NCBI RefSeq assembly: GCF_032190615.1
Contig: NZ_JAVLAT010000002.1
Coordinates: 1,313,561 to 1,377,560 of the forward strand
Direction: 5' to 3'
DNA: 64,000 nt
Origin: Brucella pseudogrignonensis
GTDB lineage: Bacteria; Pseudomonadota; Alphaproteobacteria; Rhizobiales; Rhizobiaceae
This document shows, in pieces, positions 53,190-61,164 of this stretch. Each line of letters starts with the position of its first letter. Position 1 is the first letter of the stretch. The notes under the pieces were generated by a model. It was not told the origin of the DNA. It searched no databases and was given only the letters and a program-made list of their open reading frames with translations. Position numbers and translations under genes: made by a program.

Positions 53190-53494
53190 TTAAACTAGAA
53201 TGGAAGCGCACCGTTATTGGCGGACAAACAGCCCCGGGGGATTTTATCGCCTATTGCGAACGAGGAACTTTTGCCCGACTTTTGAGAAATGAACATGGAC
53301 CTAGTGCGGGCATGTGGGGGTGGTATCTGAGCGCTAGCCGAAACCCATTTTCCAAACTACCCTACGGCTTATGTGACAGTAAACAAGAGGCCATTGACAC
53401 AATTGTCCTCATGTTTGAAACCTTGCAGGAACAAGGAAAGCTCGAGTTTCATCCCGAACCGCCTCAACGCCGATCTCTCGCAGATATAGCCTAA
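53186..53494 (+). CDS. Hypothetical phage protein (102 aa), SOS operon
   Basis: The soluble alpha/beta protein has many aromatic residues (GMWGWYLSASRNPF) and a C-terminal helix (SKQEAIDTIVLMFETLQEQ). Overlaps the upstream gene by ATGA. No family recognised. Confidence 0.6.
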   Translation: MIKLEWKRTVIGGQTAPGDFIAYCERGTFARLLRNEHGPSAGMWGWYLSASRNPFSKLPYGLCDSKQEAIDTIVLMFETLQEQGKLEFHPEPPQRRSLADIA

Positions 53495-53535
53495 ATCCGT
53501 AGTTGCCCTACCTTCTTGGAAAACAGGAGGATGCA

Positions 53536-53730
53536 ATGAACAGACCAAGGCGCGAAGGCAAATATCCGGATCGTAATCTCGAATGTGAGGCAGAAATGGC
53601 GGCAAAGGTTGTCGATGCCTTAGACGAAGCCGAGGCCGCAGGGTGGGACCGATTGGAAGCAGCAAAGGTCATGCTTCAAGCGGCTCATGGCGTTTACATG
53701 GGTGAGAGCGGAACCGACCCGGACGAATAA
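53536..53730 (+). CDS. Small acidic helical protein (64 aa), end of SOS operon
   Basis: Start ATG at 53536 behind AGGAGG. The protein is helical with a basic head (RPRREGKYPDRN) and acidic body (KVVDALDEAEAAGWDRLEAA). It ends two bases before the convergent lysis genes. No family recognised. Confidence 0.6.
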   Translation: MNRPRREGKYPDRNLECEAEMAAKVVDALDEAEAAGWDRLEAAKVMLQAAHGVYMGESGTDPDE

Positions 53731-53731
53731 G

Positions 53732-54148
53732 TTAATGCCCCTTCTTCTGTCCTGCTTCGATCCTCTGCAATATCTCTTTCACAACACGCATGTCGCCGCC
53801 AAGTTGCGCGAGCGTGTCCTGAATTTTACTGACAGTCTCAGACGTGTTTGACGTGGCCTGTTCGTTGGCTGCAACCCTGTAGGCAAGATTATCAGTGATA
53901 CCAGTTAACTTACGCACATCGGCTTCGATACCTTTCATGCGCTCATCCTGCCGGGCTTCATTTGCCTTCACATCTGCGAGGCGCTCTTTGTGCAAAAGCT
54001 CATGATCGACGCGCCACGCTTGAAGCTCGTCAATATCTCGCTCTGTATTGGCCCATATGTAAATCCATCCACCGACAACCCCGGCAAGAGTTATCACCTG
54101 TAAAACGGTATTAAGATTTATGGTCCACTGAAATTTCGGGATTGTCAT
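53732..54148 (-). CDS. Membrane-anchored coiled-coil phage protein (lysis region)
   Basis: The 138-residue protein has one N-terminal membrane helix (LQVITLAGVVGGWIYIWA), then a long coiled coil (ERDIDELQAWRVDHELLHKE; SETVSKIQDTLAQLGGDM). It sits last in the leftward lysis cluster. Similar anchor-plus-coil proteins accompany lysis genes and may be holin-associated; this is inference. Confidence 0.6.
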   Translation of the reverse strand: MTIPKFQWTINLNTVLQVITLAGVVGGWIYIWANTERDIDELQAWRVDHELLHKERLADVKANEARQDERMKGIEADVRKLTGITDNLAYRVAANEQATSNTSETVSKIQDTLAQLGGDMRVVKEILQRIEAGQKKGH

Positions 54149-54348
54149 TACCAGCAGCCCCGCGATTTCCCGAATTGATTATGTCCTGCAATCCCCTGCC
54201 CCGCCTTTAGATCGTTACCGGCGAGATAGACGGCAGTGTCAGGCTTAAGGCTTATCTGCTTCCAGCCCGCGCAGTTCGTCGCATTGCTCGCGCACCCCGC
54301 CAAGGCGCTTGCACAGAGCAACAGCATCCATATTGATAACTTCCTCAT
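54148..54348 (-). CDS. Rz1-like outer-membrane spanin lipoprotein
   Basis: The 66-residue protein has a signal peptide and lipobox (IWMLLLCASALAGCASNA) with acylated Cys in LAGC. It begins inside the Rz-like gene in another frame, overlaps it by 104 bases and extends past its end. This matches o-spanins, which pair with i-spanins to fuse the inner and outer membranes at lysis. Confidence 0.75.
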   Translation of the reverse strand: MRKLSIWMLLLCASALAGCASNATNCAGWKQISLKPDTAVYLAGNDLKAGQGIAGHNQFGKSRGCW

Positions 54349-54520
54349 CTATATCCGCCCTCTTTTGGATTGCCTTTGCGGTTGCTTCTGCTGCGGCCAA
54401 TGCTGACCGCTGACGCTCTTTGATTGTTCCGGCCGCATATCCAGCAGCCAGACACAAAAATGCCGCCAGAACAGCGGCGGCGACGATCTTCAACCGGTTG
54501 GGGATTAGCGCCCAGATCAT
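54245..54520 (-). CDS. Rz-like inner-membrane spanin
   Basis: The ATG at 54520 overlaps the endolysin stop (ATGA). The 91-residue protein has an N-terminal membrane anchor (KIVAAAVLAAFLCLAAGYAAG) and a charged periplasmic helix (ATAKAIQKRADIDEEVINMD) with two cysteines further on. This is the usual i-spanin design. Its partner Rz1 gene overlaps in another frame. Confidence 0.72.
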   Translation of the reverse strand: MIWALIPNRLKIVAAAVLAAFLCLAAGYAAGTIKERQRSALAAAEATAKAIQKRADIDEEVINMDAVALCKRLGGVREQCDELRGLEADKP

Positions 54521-55200
54521 GATTTGATCTTTCGATATATGCCCCAGAGAGTAAGCCCGACAATTACAGCCGCAATTGCAACACGCACCCACTGACCGCT
54601 CGAAAGCTCATCCTGCTGATTTGAAATCGTGCTTACAATCTCTGGAATGACCGGCCCAACAGTTGCCGCCGCACCCGCTGCGCCCGTGCCGCCGATTGTT
54701 GCAACGTCTGTTTTGTTGGCCTTCGTCGTCGCTGTAACTGTGTTTGAAGAGACAAAGGCACCCTTGGCCCATAAGCCAGCTTCGGCAGCACGCCGGTTCA
54801 CAAGCCCCTGCACCTTCTTGCCGCCGGCATTCACCCACTTGGCAAGCTCGCCCGGTACTGCATCGTAATCGCCTTTGTTCAGCTTTTTGAGCAACGTCGA
54901 TTTGTGAAGCGCGCCGGTGTTGTAGTCGAAGGAGCTCAGTACAGCGAACTGATTGTCAGTAAGTGGAACCTTGACCAGACGTTCAACCCGCGCTTCAAAC
55001 TTCGCTAGATCGTTCTGCAGAATGCGCGAAGCCTCGGCCTTCGTGATCGTCATTCCCGGTGTGACCGTTGGTGATCCAGCTGCGGACGTATGCCCGTAGC
55101 CAATCGTCCAGATACCAGCCACGTCTTTATAAGCGGTCAGCTTAAGCCCTTCCCATTGCTGGATGAGCGAAAGCCCCGCCGCGTTGATGCGTCGTGCCAT
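54517..55200 (-). CDS. Endolysin (GH24 lysozyme) with C-terminal membrane anchor
   Basis: Residues 1-150 are a T4/P22-type lysozyme with the catalytic glutamate in IQQWEGLKLTAYKD, the aspartate region VAGIWTIGYGHT, and GALHKSTLLKKLN. A flexible Thr/Ala/Gly linker (residues 155-185) leads to a C-terminal membrane helix (WVRVAIAAVIVGLTLWGIY) with basic end KIKS. Most endolysins are soluble or have an N-terminal SAR; a C-terminal anchor is less common and may tether or time the enzyme. It starts the spanin-containing cluster. Confidence 0.88.
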   Translation of the reverse strand: MARRINAAGLSLIQQWEGLKLTAYKDVAGIWTIGYGHTSAAGSPTVTPGMTITKAEASRILQNDLAKFEARVERLVKVPLTDNQFAVLSSFDYNTGALHKSTLLKKLNKGDYDAVPGELAKWVNAGGKKVQGLVNRRAAEAGLWAKGAFVSSNTVTATTKANKTDVATIGGTGAAGAAATVGPVIPEIVSTISNQQDELSSGQWVRVAIAAVIVGLTLWGIYRKIKS

Positions 55201-55268
55201 TGTGTTTTCCTATTTTTGTGAGATGCTGCTATTGCGCTTTGATGCTACCCGCATCGTGCAAGGCGTAG

Positions 55269-55295
55269 CCCCAGATCGCCCGCCAGCATCTGGGG
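55269..55295. terminator. Hairpin with U-rich tail between endolysin and moron genes
   Basis: CCCCAGAT (55269-55276) pairs with ATCTGGGG (55288-55295), followed rightward by TTTACTTTT. It may terminate rightward transcription or insulate the lysis genes. Confidence 0.55.
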
Positions 55296-55388
55296 TTTAC
55301 TTTTGAAAAGTGCGACAGTTACACCCACTTGTGACCACTACCTCACTGAAATATTGATGCCACGGTTAGGGGTTACGTGGGGGCGTGC

Positions 55389-55490
55389 ATGAATATTTTA
55401 GAAAACATACAACCTGAGTTTTGGCTCTTGGGTTCAGCATTTTTTGCTTTTGCTTTAGCTAGCTATCTCATGTGGCGCTTGCCGAGGTGA
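55389..55490 (+). CDS. Tiny rightward membrane protein (33 aa)
   Basis: The ATG follows GGGGG. The peptide is nearly all membrane helix (FWLLGSAFFAFALASYLMW) with a polar start (NILENIQPE) and basic end RLPR. It is flanked by hairpins and oriented against the lysis and tail operons, like a moron. Possibly a superinfection-exclusion peptide; not proven. Confidence 0.45.
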   Translation: MNILENIQPEFWLLGSAFFAFALASYLMWRLPR

Positions 55491-55502
55491 TTTCCTTTCG
55501 GC

Positions 55503-55527
55503 ACAAAAAACCGCCTCAGTGGGCGGT
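55503..55527 (-). terminator. Terminator of the leftward tail operon
   Basis: On the leftward strand ACCGCC and GGCGGT form a short stem followed by TTTTTT (complement of 55504-55510). It would stop tail transcripts before the endolysin. Confidence 0.6.
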
Positions 55528-55759
55528 CAGGCGAAAATTTTAAAAGAATTGAAGCTGTTAAATCAGCGGTTCTGAGGTAGGTGTGGCACGGCGGCACATT
55601 CTGGGCAGACCGTCGTTAGCTTTGGCACAAAAAGACAAAATCGCTAGCGCCGCGCCACAGATCGGATGACAACAGTTTTTATCTGAGGCGCCGACAAATC
55701 CGCTGGACGGGCAAGCCGACGCTGAATACAATCTCTCTATAATTTACCAGAGGATACTC

Positions 55760-56011
55760 ATGTCCGATCTAAATGAAGCGATATTAGCACAGCGAAAATT
55801 ACCGGTTCTCTCGTTCGATGACGTTTCATCGCTTCAATTAGAGGTTGGGCAATATATTTATCATTTCCCCAATGAGCCGCTTCCTCTCTATTTGTTCGCT
55901 CATATCAAGGACAAAAAGTTGCCTCTGACCATATTTGGTCAAGGGTACTTGGACCCGCCTGTTAGAAGCTGTTTTACCCCGATAACAAGCGGTGATTACT
56001 TATCCAATTGA
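55760..56011 (+). CDS. Hypothetical rightward protein (83 aa), moron-like
   Basis: The ATG has AGAGGA at seven bases. The soluble protein includes KLPVLSFDDVSSLQLEVG and PLPLYLFAHIKDKKLP. It faces the tail operon and ends six bases from the fibre gene stop. No family recognised; isolated orientation and AT-richness suggest independent acquisition. From 55,528 to 55,759 no gene is seen. Confidence 0.5.
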   Translation: MSDLNEAILAQRKLPVLSFDDVSSLQLEVGQYIYHFPNEPLPLYLFAHIKDKKLPLTIFGQGYLDPPVRSCFTPITSGDYLSN

Positions 56012-56016
56012 TCGCT

Positions 56017-57663
56017 TCACCCGTCAAAGTCTAATCTAAATCTCCATCGACATGTCATGGTGTCGCCGGACTGCACTGGTGTGACGGTTCCTGCGCCGAC
56101 ATTCCCGTATCGATCAAAATAAATTTTGTTATACCCGGGCGAATTCGATATGTATGACTTACGGTTAAGCTGATCCCATCCTTCAAGCATCTCCACTTCG
56201 GCAGAGTATCCGGTGCCTCCCCATATCCGGTAGCGATCAGCTTGCGTTATAACTTGTTCGAAACCAGCAGTCGAAACATCTTCTAGCACCCATTCAGGTG
56301 ATCGTATTGCCGTATCTGTTACTTGCGTCACCCCGTCATTAGCTAAGCGCTTGACCGGTAACATTGCAAGATAACAAGCATCAACATCCAAATCCGCTGA
56401 CCACGTCACGTGTGTGCTGATCTCCACCCAGGGATATTCAAACTTCCAGCGTTTCGAGACAATACCCACCGGCTTCAATGGATCGCTTCCGTATTCATAT
56501 ATTGTGGATTTAGAGACAACCTCTACCTGCTTAGCGGCAATTGTCGTGTCACCTCCGGGTGTCATGTTAGCCATCTTGCCATCCACGAGCATAAACGTGC
56601 TAAACTGTTTCTCATACCCATGAGCTAAACCGCCCATAAAATCAGGTTTCCCCGCCTGTTTTACGGCGAACTCAACCTCGGACTGTGCCTCAAGTACTTG
56701 TAATGCTGCGCCTATCGGAATGCTTAACGGCGACACTCTGGGTGCAATATAAACGCCAGAAAGCCGCCACACATCCGATTGTTTTGAAACACTTAAAAGG
56801 CGTTGCATACGATAGTTGATATACTGGTCGCTGTTGCTGTTAGATGACTTCATAGAAACGTATAATAGATCACCCTGACCGCCTGAACTGAGCCGCCGTA
56901 CCAGTATCTGATCTTGGGGGTATTTGGGCACCTGCCTCCAATAGAGAACAGCAGCCTGTTCTGCCAATAATCCGATGAAAACTGGAGAAGATGAAGAATT
57001 CGCCAGCCCCAACAAAAGCACTTTATTGTCGTCAACGAACCCGTTCGGGCCATTAACTATAGTTGATACATAACTCCTGACACTGACAGGAATTTTACCA
57101 TTAACAAGCGGCGCATCCAGATCGAGTACTAAACCGATATTCGTGGTTAAACTAAAAGTACCGCCACTGAACGCAGTAGCAGCTACGCCGTCAGAACCTT
57201 CCCATGCTCGACCATCGCCGATAGTGACGACTATTTGCGTACCGTCAAAGCTAACTTGACTGATATTAGCCTGCGCCTGCACGATGCCTTTTCGTTTTGC
57301 ATCTATGCGAAGCGCGTTATAGTCATCAAAGCGCAGCCAGCGCCAACCGGCAGGCGACGTGGACCACGTATAGATGCCATTATTCTGGACCGTGCCACCG
57401 ACAACCGGGTCCGTGTGTGTTCCGCTGTCAGCTTCGACATAACCACGTTGGCCGTTTCTTGTGCCTGCTACAGCTGAGAGCTGCGCCCATGTTGCCTTCG
57501 TAACGGTATCACCAGACACAGAAAGCTCATCAACTTGTCTGTCAATCTCGGATATAAATTGACGGATTTCGGCTTTCTTTGGATTATTGGCTCCACTCGA
57601 CGGAACGCCATCATTGACGTAATCACGGAAAGCTTTGTCGCCGAGTTCCTTAATATTTCCCAT
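56017..57663 (-). CDS. Tail fibre or receptor-binding protein (548 aa)
   Basis: ATG 57663 follows GGAG; the longer frame overlaps the tip protein gene. The N-terminal 70 residues are helical (DKAFRDYVNDGVPSSGANNP; ISEIDRQVDELSV) and likely attach to the tail tip. The rest is beta-rich with many Gly/Asn/Ser turns (NGQRGYVEADSGTHTDPVVG), ending in a probable receptor-binding domain. Its position after the tip protein supports the call. Confidence 0.68.
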   Translation of the reverse strand: MGNIKELGDKAFRDYVNDGVPSSGANNPKKAEIRQFISEIDRQVDELSVSGDTVTKATWAQLSAVAGTRNGQRGYVEADSGTHTDPVVGGTVQNNGIYTWSTSPAGWRWLRFDDYNALRIDAKRKGIVQAQANISQVSFDGTQIVVTIGDGRAWEGSDGVAATAFSGGTFSLTTNIGLVLDLDAPLVNGKIPVSVRSYVSTIVNGPNGFVDDNKVLLLGLANSSSSPVFIGLLAEQAAVLYWRQVPKYPQDQILVRRLSSGGQGDLLYVSMKSSNSNSDQYINYRMQRLLSVSKQSDVWRLSGVYIAPRVSPLSIPIGAALQVLEAQSEVEFAVKQAGKPDFMGGLAHGYEKQFSTFMLVDGKMANMTPGGDTTIAAKQVEVVSKSTIYEYGSDPLKPVGIVSKRWKFEYPWVEISTHVTWSADLDVDACYLAMLPVKRLANDGVTQVTDTAIRSPEWVLEDVSTAGFEQVITQADRYRIWGGTGYSAEVEMLEGWDQLNRKSYISNSPGYNKIYFDRYGNVGAGTVTPVQSGDTMTCRWRFRLDFDG

Positions 57664-57727
57664 CGATTGCTCCATAGCAAAGCGCCCCGCTTTAGCAGGG
57701 GGATTTTGGTCTAATTGTTTCAGTAAG

Positions 57728-59497
57728 TTAGCTATCCACTGCCGGTGTTGTTTCGACGGCACTTGGCCCATATGAACCGAGGCGTCCCTTTTCAGTGCGC
57801 AGCGCCATCTGGAATTCGTATTGCGTGGCTGCTGCAAGGTTCGGAATTGTGAGGCTTTGAGCTTCGTTTGCTAAGGGGCCGTAAACTGTCCATTCGGTGT
57901 CTGAGGTCTTTCTCCAACGCACCATATAGTTCAACAGAACACTTGAGCTTGGAGAGAAGGTCAATTCAGCGGAAGGGCCAGCCTTTATTGCAATGACTGG
58001 AGCGGCTGGGACAGGGATACCATCATCGACATCTGTCTCAGATGACACAGGTGCCTCGCCCTCTTGAGAGCTATCCCACTGATATGCGGTTGATGGCATG
58101 GACTGCACTTGAATGGTTGCGCCTTGCAGAATACCGCCTTCACCGATAATGAACTTGAAGTCTAGCACCTCGAAGACGCTATCGATCCCAAAAAGGGAAT
58201 AATGAATGCGAATGAAGCGCTCTCCAAATGCTGCTAATCCCATCAGGTTAGTATTGAAGGTGCCAACCCAATTCGGATTTGCACGAAACCATTCAAGCTT
58301 CATCAAGCGACGCGCCTGACTGTGCGATGGAGCCATGTTGAATTGAACGTCTTTGGCCTCTTCACCGCGCTCTGATACAGCATCCTCATCCGCCCAAGGA
58401 TCCGCATCCGTAGACTGATAATCTTGTGTAGGATCCAGAAACGTAGCGCGAATGGTGTTCGCAGTCGTCATAACATCTCGACCGCGACCCACATCAGAAA
58501 AGCCCGTAATTGCATCAGCTGTGAGGATGACTGTCGGCTCTGCCCATTCGCCTATGTCAAGCGTTAACCCACCGTCTGGAGTTGGAACCAAACGACCATC
58601 GCAGCAAGCCAGCATACGCCCCAGAACATCAGCAGGACGCTCATTGAGCTGGTATGATCCCCAGAGGCGATAACGCGGCTCAGTGCCACCAGCTGCGAGT
58701 TCAATGGCTTGTCCTGCGCGATTATACGCTGCGACCCAGCCGGCTTGAGCTAAAGGCGTTGTGAATAGGCTTTCCGGCAAGCGCATGCCGTCACTGTGCG
58801 TCATGAAATCCCGAATGATGGATGCTGCATTGTCATCCCATGCAACGACACCTGTGCTGGGGTTTTTCACCTTGGAGGCGCGAATAACCAGCCGATAATT
58901 AGTGTTCACGCCATTGGGGAAGTATGAAAGGTAATCATCGTCATTGACGGCATCCTGCATGGCATAAAGCGATGCAATGCCATCGCCACGATGATCAGAC
59001 GTCCATTCTGTAAAGGTCGAAGTCAGGCTTTGATAATTTGTCTCAGTTGGCAGACCTAAACGCACCTGAATGCGCAAATCCCACCAATCTCCCCATGGCC
59101 CGGTTCGTACCCATCCATCCGCATCAACAACAACCTGATGGTCATCAATCCAGTATTCCTCGACAGCGTCAATCTCTCCTTGATTGACCGCCAGCACTTT
59201 ATGGAAGATGCCTTGCTTGGCTTCCGCGAATATCCATGCACCAGAGGTTTTGACCCGACCATAGTGACGAACACGAACGGGCGTTGCTTGCCGCACCTGC
59301 TGTTGAACATCTTCAGGTTTTGGTTGGGATGGCCGAAAGAGGGAGGAGGCAAGATATGAAAAACCTAGCGATAGAGCCAACCCACCTAATGTCGTACCCG
59401 CAAACATAGTGATTGCCGCAAGACCTGTCTGCAAAGCAGCACCGATTACGCCAGTACCTGCAATCGCTGCAATCAATCCAGAAATCGCTACTGGCAT
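57728..59497 (-). CDS. Tail tip (gpJ-like) protein with FN3 domain
   Basis: From ATG 59497 (GGAG upstream) the 589-residue protein has a hydrophobic glycine-rich head (residues 1-50), large beta domains (TPVRVRHYGRVKTSGAWIF; QLNERPADVLGRMLACCDG), and a C-terminal fibronectin-III module (APVIAIKAGPSAELTFSPSS...YEFQMALRTEKG). This is the usual layout of central tail-tip host-specificity proteins of siphophages. Its start lies within the end of the preceding gene. Confidence 0.82.
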   Translation of the reverse strand: MPVAISGLIAAIAGTGVIGAALQTGLAAITMFAGTTLGGLALSLGFSYLASSLFRPSQPKPEDVQQQVRQATPVRVRHYGRVKTSGAWIFAEAKQGIFHKVLAVNQGEIDAVEEYWIDDHQVVVDADGWVRTGPWGDWWDLRIQVRLGLPTETNYQSLTSTFTEWTSDHRGDGIASLYAMQDAVNDDDYLSYFPNGVNTNYRLVIRASKVKNPSTGVVAWDDNAASIIRDFMTHSDGMRLPESLFTTPLAQAGWVAAYNRAGQAIELAAGGTEPRYRLWGSYQLNERPADVLGRMLACCDGRLVPTPDGGLTLDIGEWAEPTVILTADAITGFSDVGRGRDVMTTANTIRATFLDPTQDYQSTDADPWADEDAVSERGEEAKDVQFNMAPSHSQARRLMKLEWFRANPNWVGTFNTNLMGLAAFGERFIRIHYSLFGIDSVFEVLDFKFIIGEGGILQGATIQVQSMPSTAYQWDSSQEGEAPVSSETDVDDGIPVPAAPVIAIKAGPSAELTFSPSSSVLLNYMVRWRKTSDTEWTVYGPLANEAQSLTIPNLAAATQYEFQMALRTEKGRLGSYGPSAVETTPAVDS

Positions 59498-59880
59498 TGA
59501 ATTCTCCAAGCTTTCCAGATTGCATCGAGCGGTGCACCGATCAATCCGGTTTCATCATGAGAAAACCAGATCGTTTCGGCATGTATAGCCACACACAGTT
59601 TTTGATTATGGATAATCAGACCAACATCACCGCATACCGGCGATGCCGTCTTTTCAAACCCTTGCGAGCGCATGGCGCGGTTCACAAGTATGGGAAAGCA
59701 ACCCCGCACAGACAGGATTGCCGAAGCTTCCGCTTCATCTCTGTATTGCCGACCCATCCACGCGAGAGGTGACAACCCGGTACGGTTTCGCACCCATCTG
59801 TCAGCAGTCGAGACACAATCGGTCTCGCCCCAGCGGAAGGGCTTTCGCGCTTCGGCAGCAACAAATTCATCAATGTGCAT
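59488..59880 (-). CDS. DUF6950/NlpC-like tail assembly protein (130 aa)
   Basis: ATG 59880 begins HIDEFVAAEARKPFRWGETDCV, with the GETDC motif marking the catalytic cysteine position of this NlpC/P60-like family. A histidine-containing GLIIHNQKLCVAIHAET strand follows. Such proteins (similar in place to lambda gpK) trim peptidoglycan or help the tail tip form. The neighbours are tail-tip genes. Confidence 0.7.
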   Translation of the reverse strand: MHIDEFVAAEARKPFRWGETDCVSTADRWVRNRTGLSPLAWMGRQYRDEAEASAILSVRGCFPILVNRAMRSQGFEKTASPVCGDVGLIIHNQKLCVAIHAETIWFSHDETGLIGAPLDAIWKAWRIQCQ

Positions 59881-59884
59881 GAGA

Positions 59885-60475
59885 TCAGTAGTCGGGATAC
59901 TTAAAGGATTTAAAAAGCAGTGAACCGACAAACTGGCAGAACTTATCACCACCTGAACGGCGTTGCTGATCGCGGTCGGTGTATCGGCCAAAGGCCGGAC
60001 GCGAGCGGTTGAAGAATGCATTTTCAGCAGTCATCGAAATTGACTGAATAGCGCCTTCAGATCCCTGCATTTCGGTCCGACTAATACGCGGCGGCTGCAT
60101 GAAGCCCCACCAGATCGGAGCAGGCGTTCCCAAAGGTTGCCATTCCTCGTCAAATAGCTGGATCGACACGACCACTATGCGTTGATCGACCTCATCATTT
60201 GCGTTGAGCGCAGCGGCAAGGAAATTCAGCGTCGTATCCGGCAATCCGCTCAGTTGGAATGTCACATTCTGTGCAGCTGTCGTTGAAGACATTCCAAGCC
60301 CATCCACCAAACCAAAGCCATACATCGGCTCATATCGGTTCCCGCCTGTCTCAAGTGCGGTATTGCCGTTCCATACTCGCATGGTTTCAGAGGCAAAACG
60401 AAACTCAACAAGCAAATCCAGTCGCACTTGGCGCTTAGAAAATTCAATGAGTTCTGCGCTCGTAAAAAAAGCCAT
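59885..60475 (-). CDS. Minor tail protein (196 aa)
   Basis: The protein is beta-rich with RQVRLDLLVEFRFASETMRV at the start and WWGFMQPPRISRTEMQG later. Its start overlaps the preceding stop (TGATG). By position between the tape measure and gpK-like genes it corresponds to the baseplate-hub components (lambda gpM/gpL position), but no direct similarity is claimed. Confidence 0.65.
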   Translation of the reverse strand: MAFFTSAELIEFSKRQVRLDLLVEFRFASETMRVWNGNTALETGGNRYEPMYGFGLVDGLGMSSTTAAQNVTFQLSGLPDTTLNFLAAALNANDEVDQRIVVVSIQLFDEEWQPLGTPAPIWWGFMQPPRISRTEMQGSEGAIQSISMTAENAFFNRSRPAFGRYTDRDQQRRSGGDKFCQFVGSLLFKSFKYPDY

Positions 60476-61155
60476 CACACGTCCTCAATGAAATTGACGG
60501 TGTGGAAAGACCATGGAGCGACTAAGTCTAGATCCATGTCCATTTCCGCATCGCTTGCGAGACGCATTCGGCAAATTGGATTATCGAATTCCATCTCAGT
60601 ACCCGCAGAAACAGCTTCACGCGCAGGAGGCCTGAAAGTGATGGCTGCTGACTTGTCGCCCGTCATCTGTACGGTACGGATACGATACATGCGCTCACCG
60701 ACTGAGAAATCCTGCCCCGGTTGCAATTGACCTGCCGTAACAAGGGCGACATTTGCTGTTGTGCCACGCAATGGAATGTTGCTGATCAAGCGAATATCGA
60801 TGGCGCGAGAGCGATATAGGCCAGCGTCACTAAAGGGGCTGGTATCGGAATGCGGAACGCCCTTAAGCAGGCTGCTCCAATCCGGCTCGTATGGCTGATA
60901 AGCACCACAGCGCGGGAGAAGGATTGGATGCAACTTGCCTTCAAGCAGCATGGCTATCGCACGGTATGCCAGAACCGCTGATGAACCACGTTTGATGATG
61001 ATATCTGCAAATGTTGCCTTCCATATACCAGCATCAGACGCGGAAACCTGAGATAAACCGGACACACTCGACGGCCCCGCCAATGTGCGCGAGGCAATAT
61101 TGAATGATGCTCGTTTGGGCTTAAGCACAGAACGAGGCCAAATAGGTGTCACCAT
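60475..61155 (-). CDS. Minor tail protein (226 aa)
   Basis: The protein starts TPIWPRSVLKPKRASFNIAS and contains RGSSAVLAYRAIAMLLEGKL and GQLQPGQDFSVGERMYRI, a beta-rich fold common in the distal tail modules of rhizobial siphophages. It lies directly after the tape measure gene and overlaps the next gene by one base. The function is inferred from position. Confidence 0.65.
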   Translation of the reverse strand: MVTPIWPRSVLKPKRASFNIASRTLAGPSSVSGLSQVSASDAGIWKATFADIIIKRGSSAVLAYRAIAMLLEGKLHPILLPRCGAYQPYEPDWSSLLKGVPHSDTSPFSDAGLYRSRAIDIRLISNIPLRGTTANVALVTAGQLQPGQDFSVGERMYRIRTVQMTGDKSAAITFRPPAREAVSAGTEMEFDNPICRMRLASDAEMDMDLDLVAPWSFHTVNFIEDV

Positions 61156-61164
61156 TACATGGCC

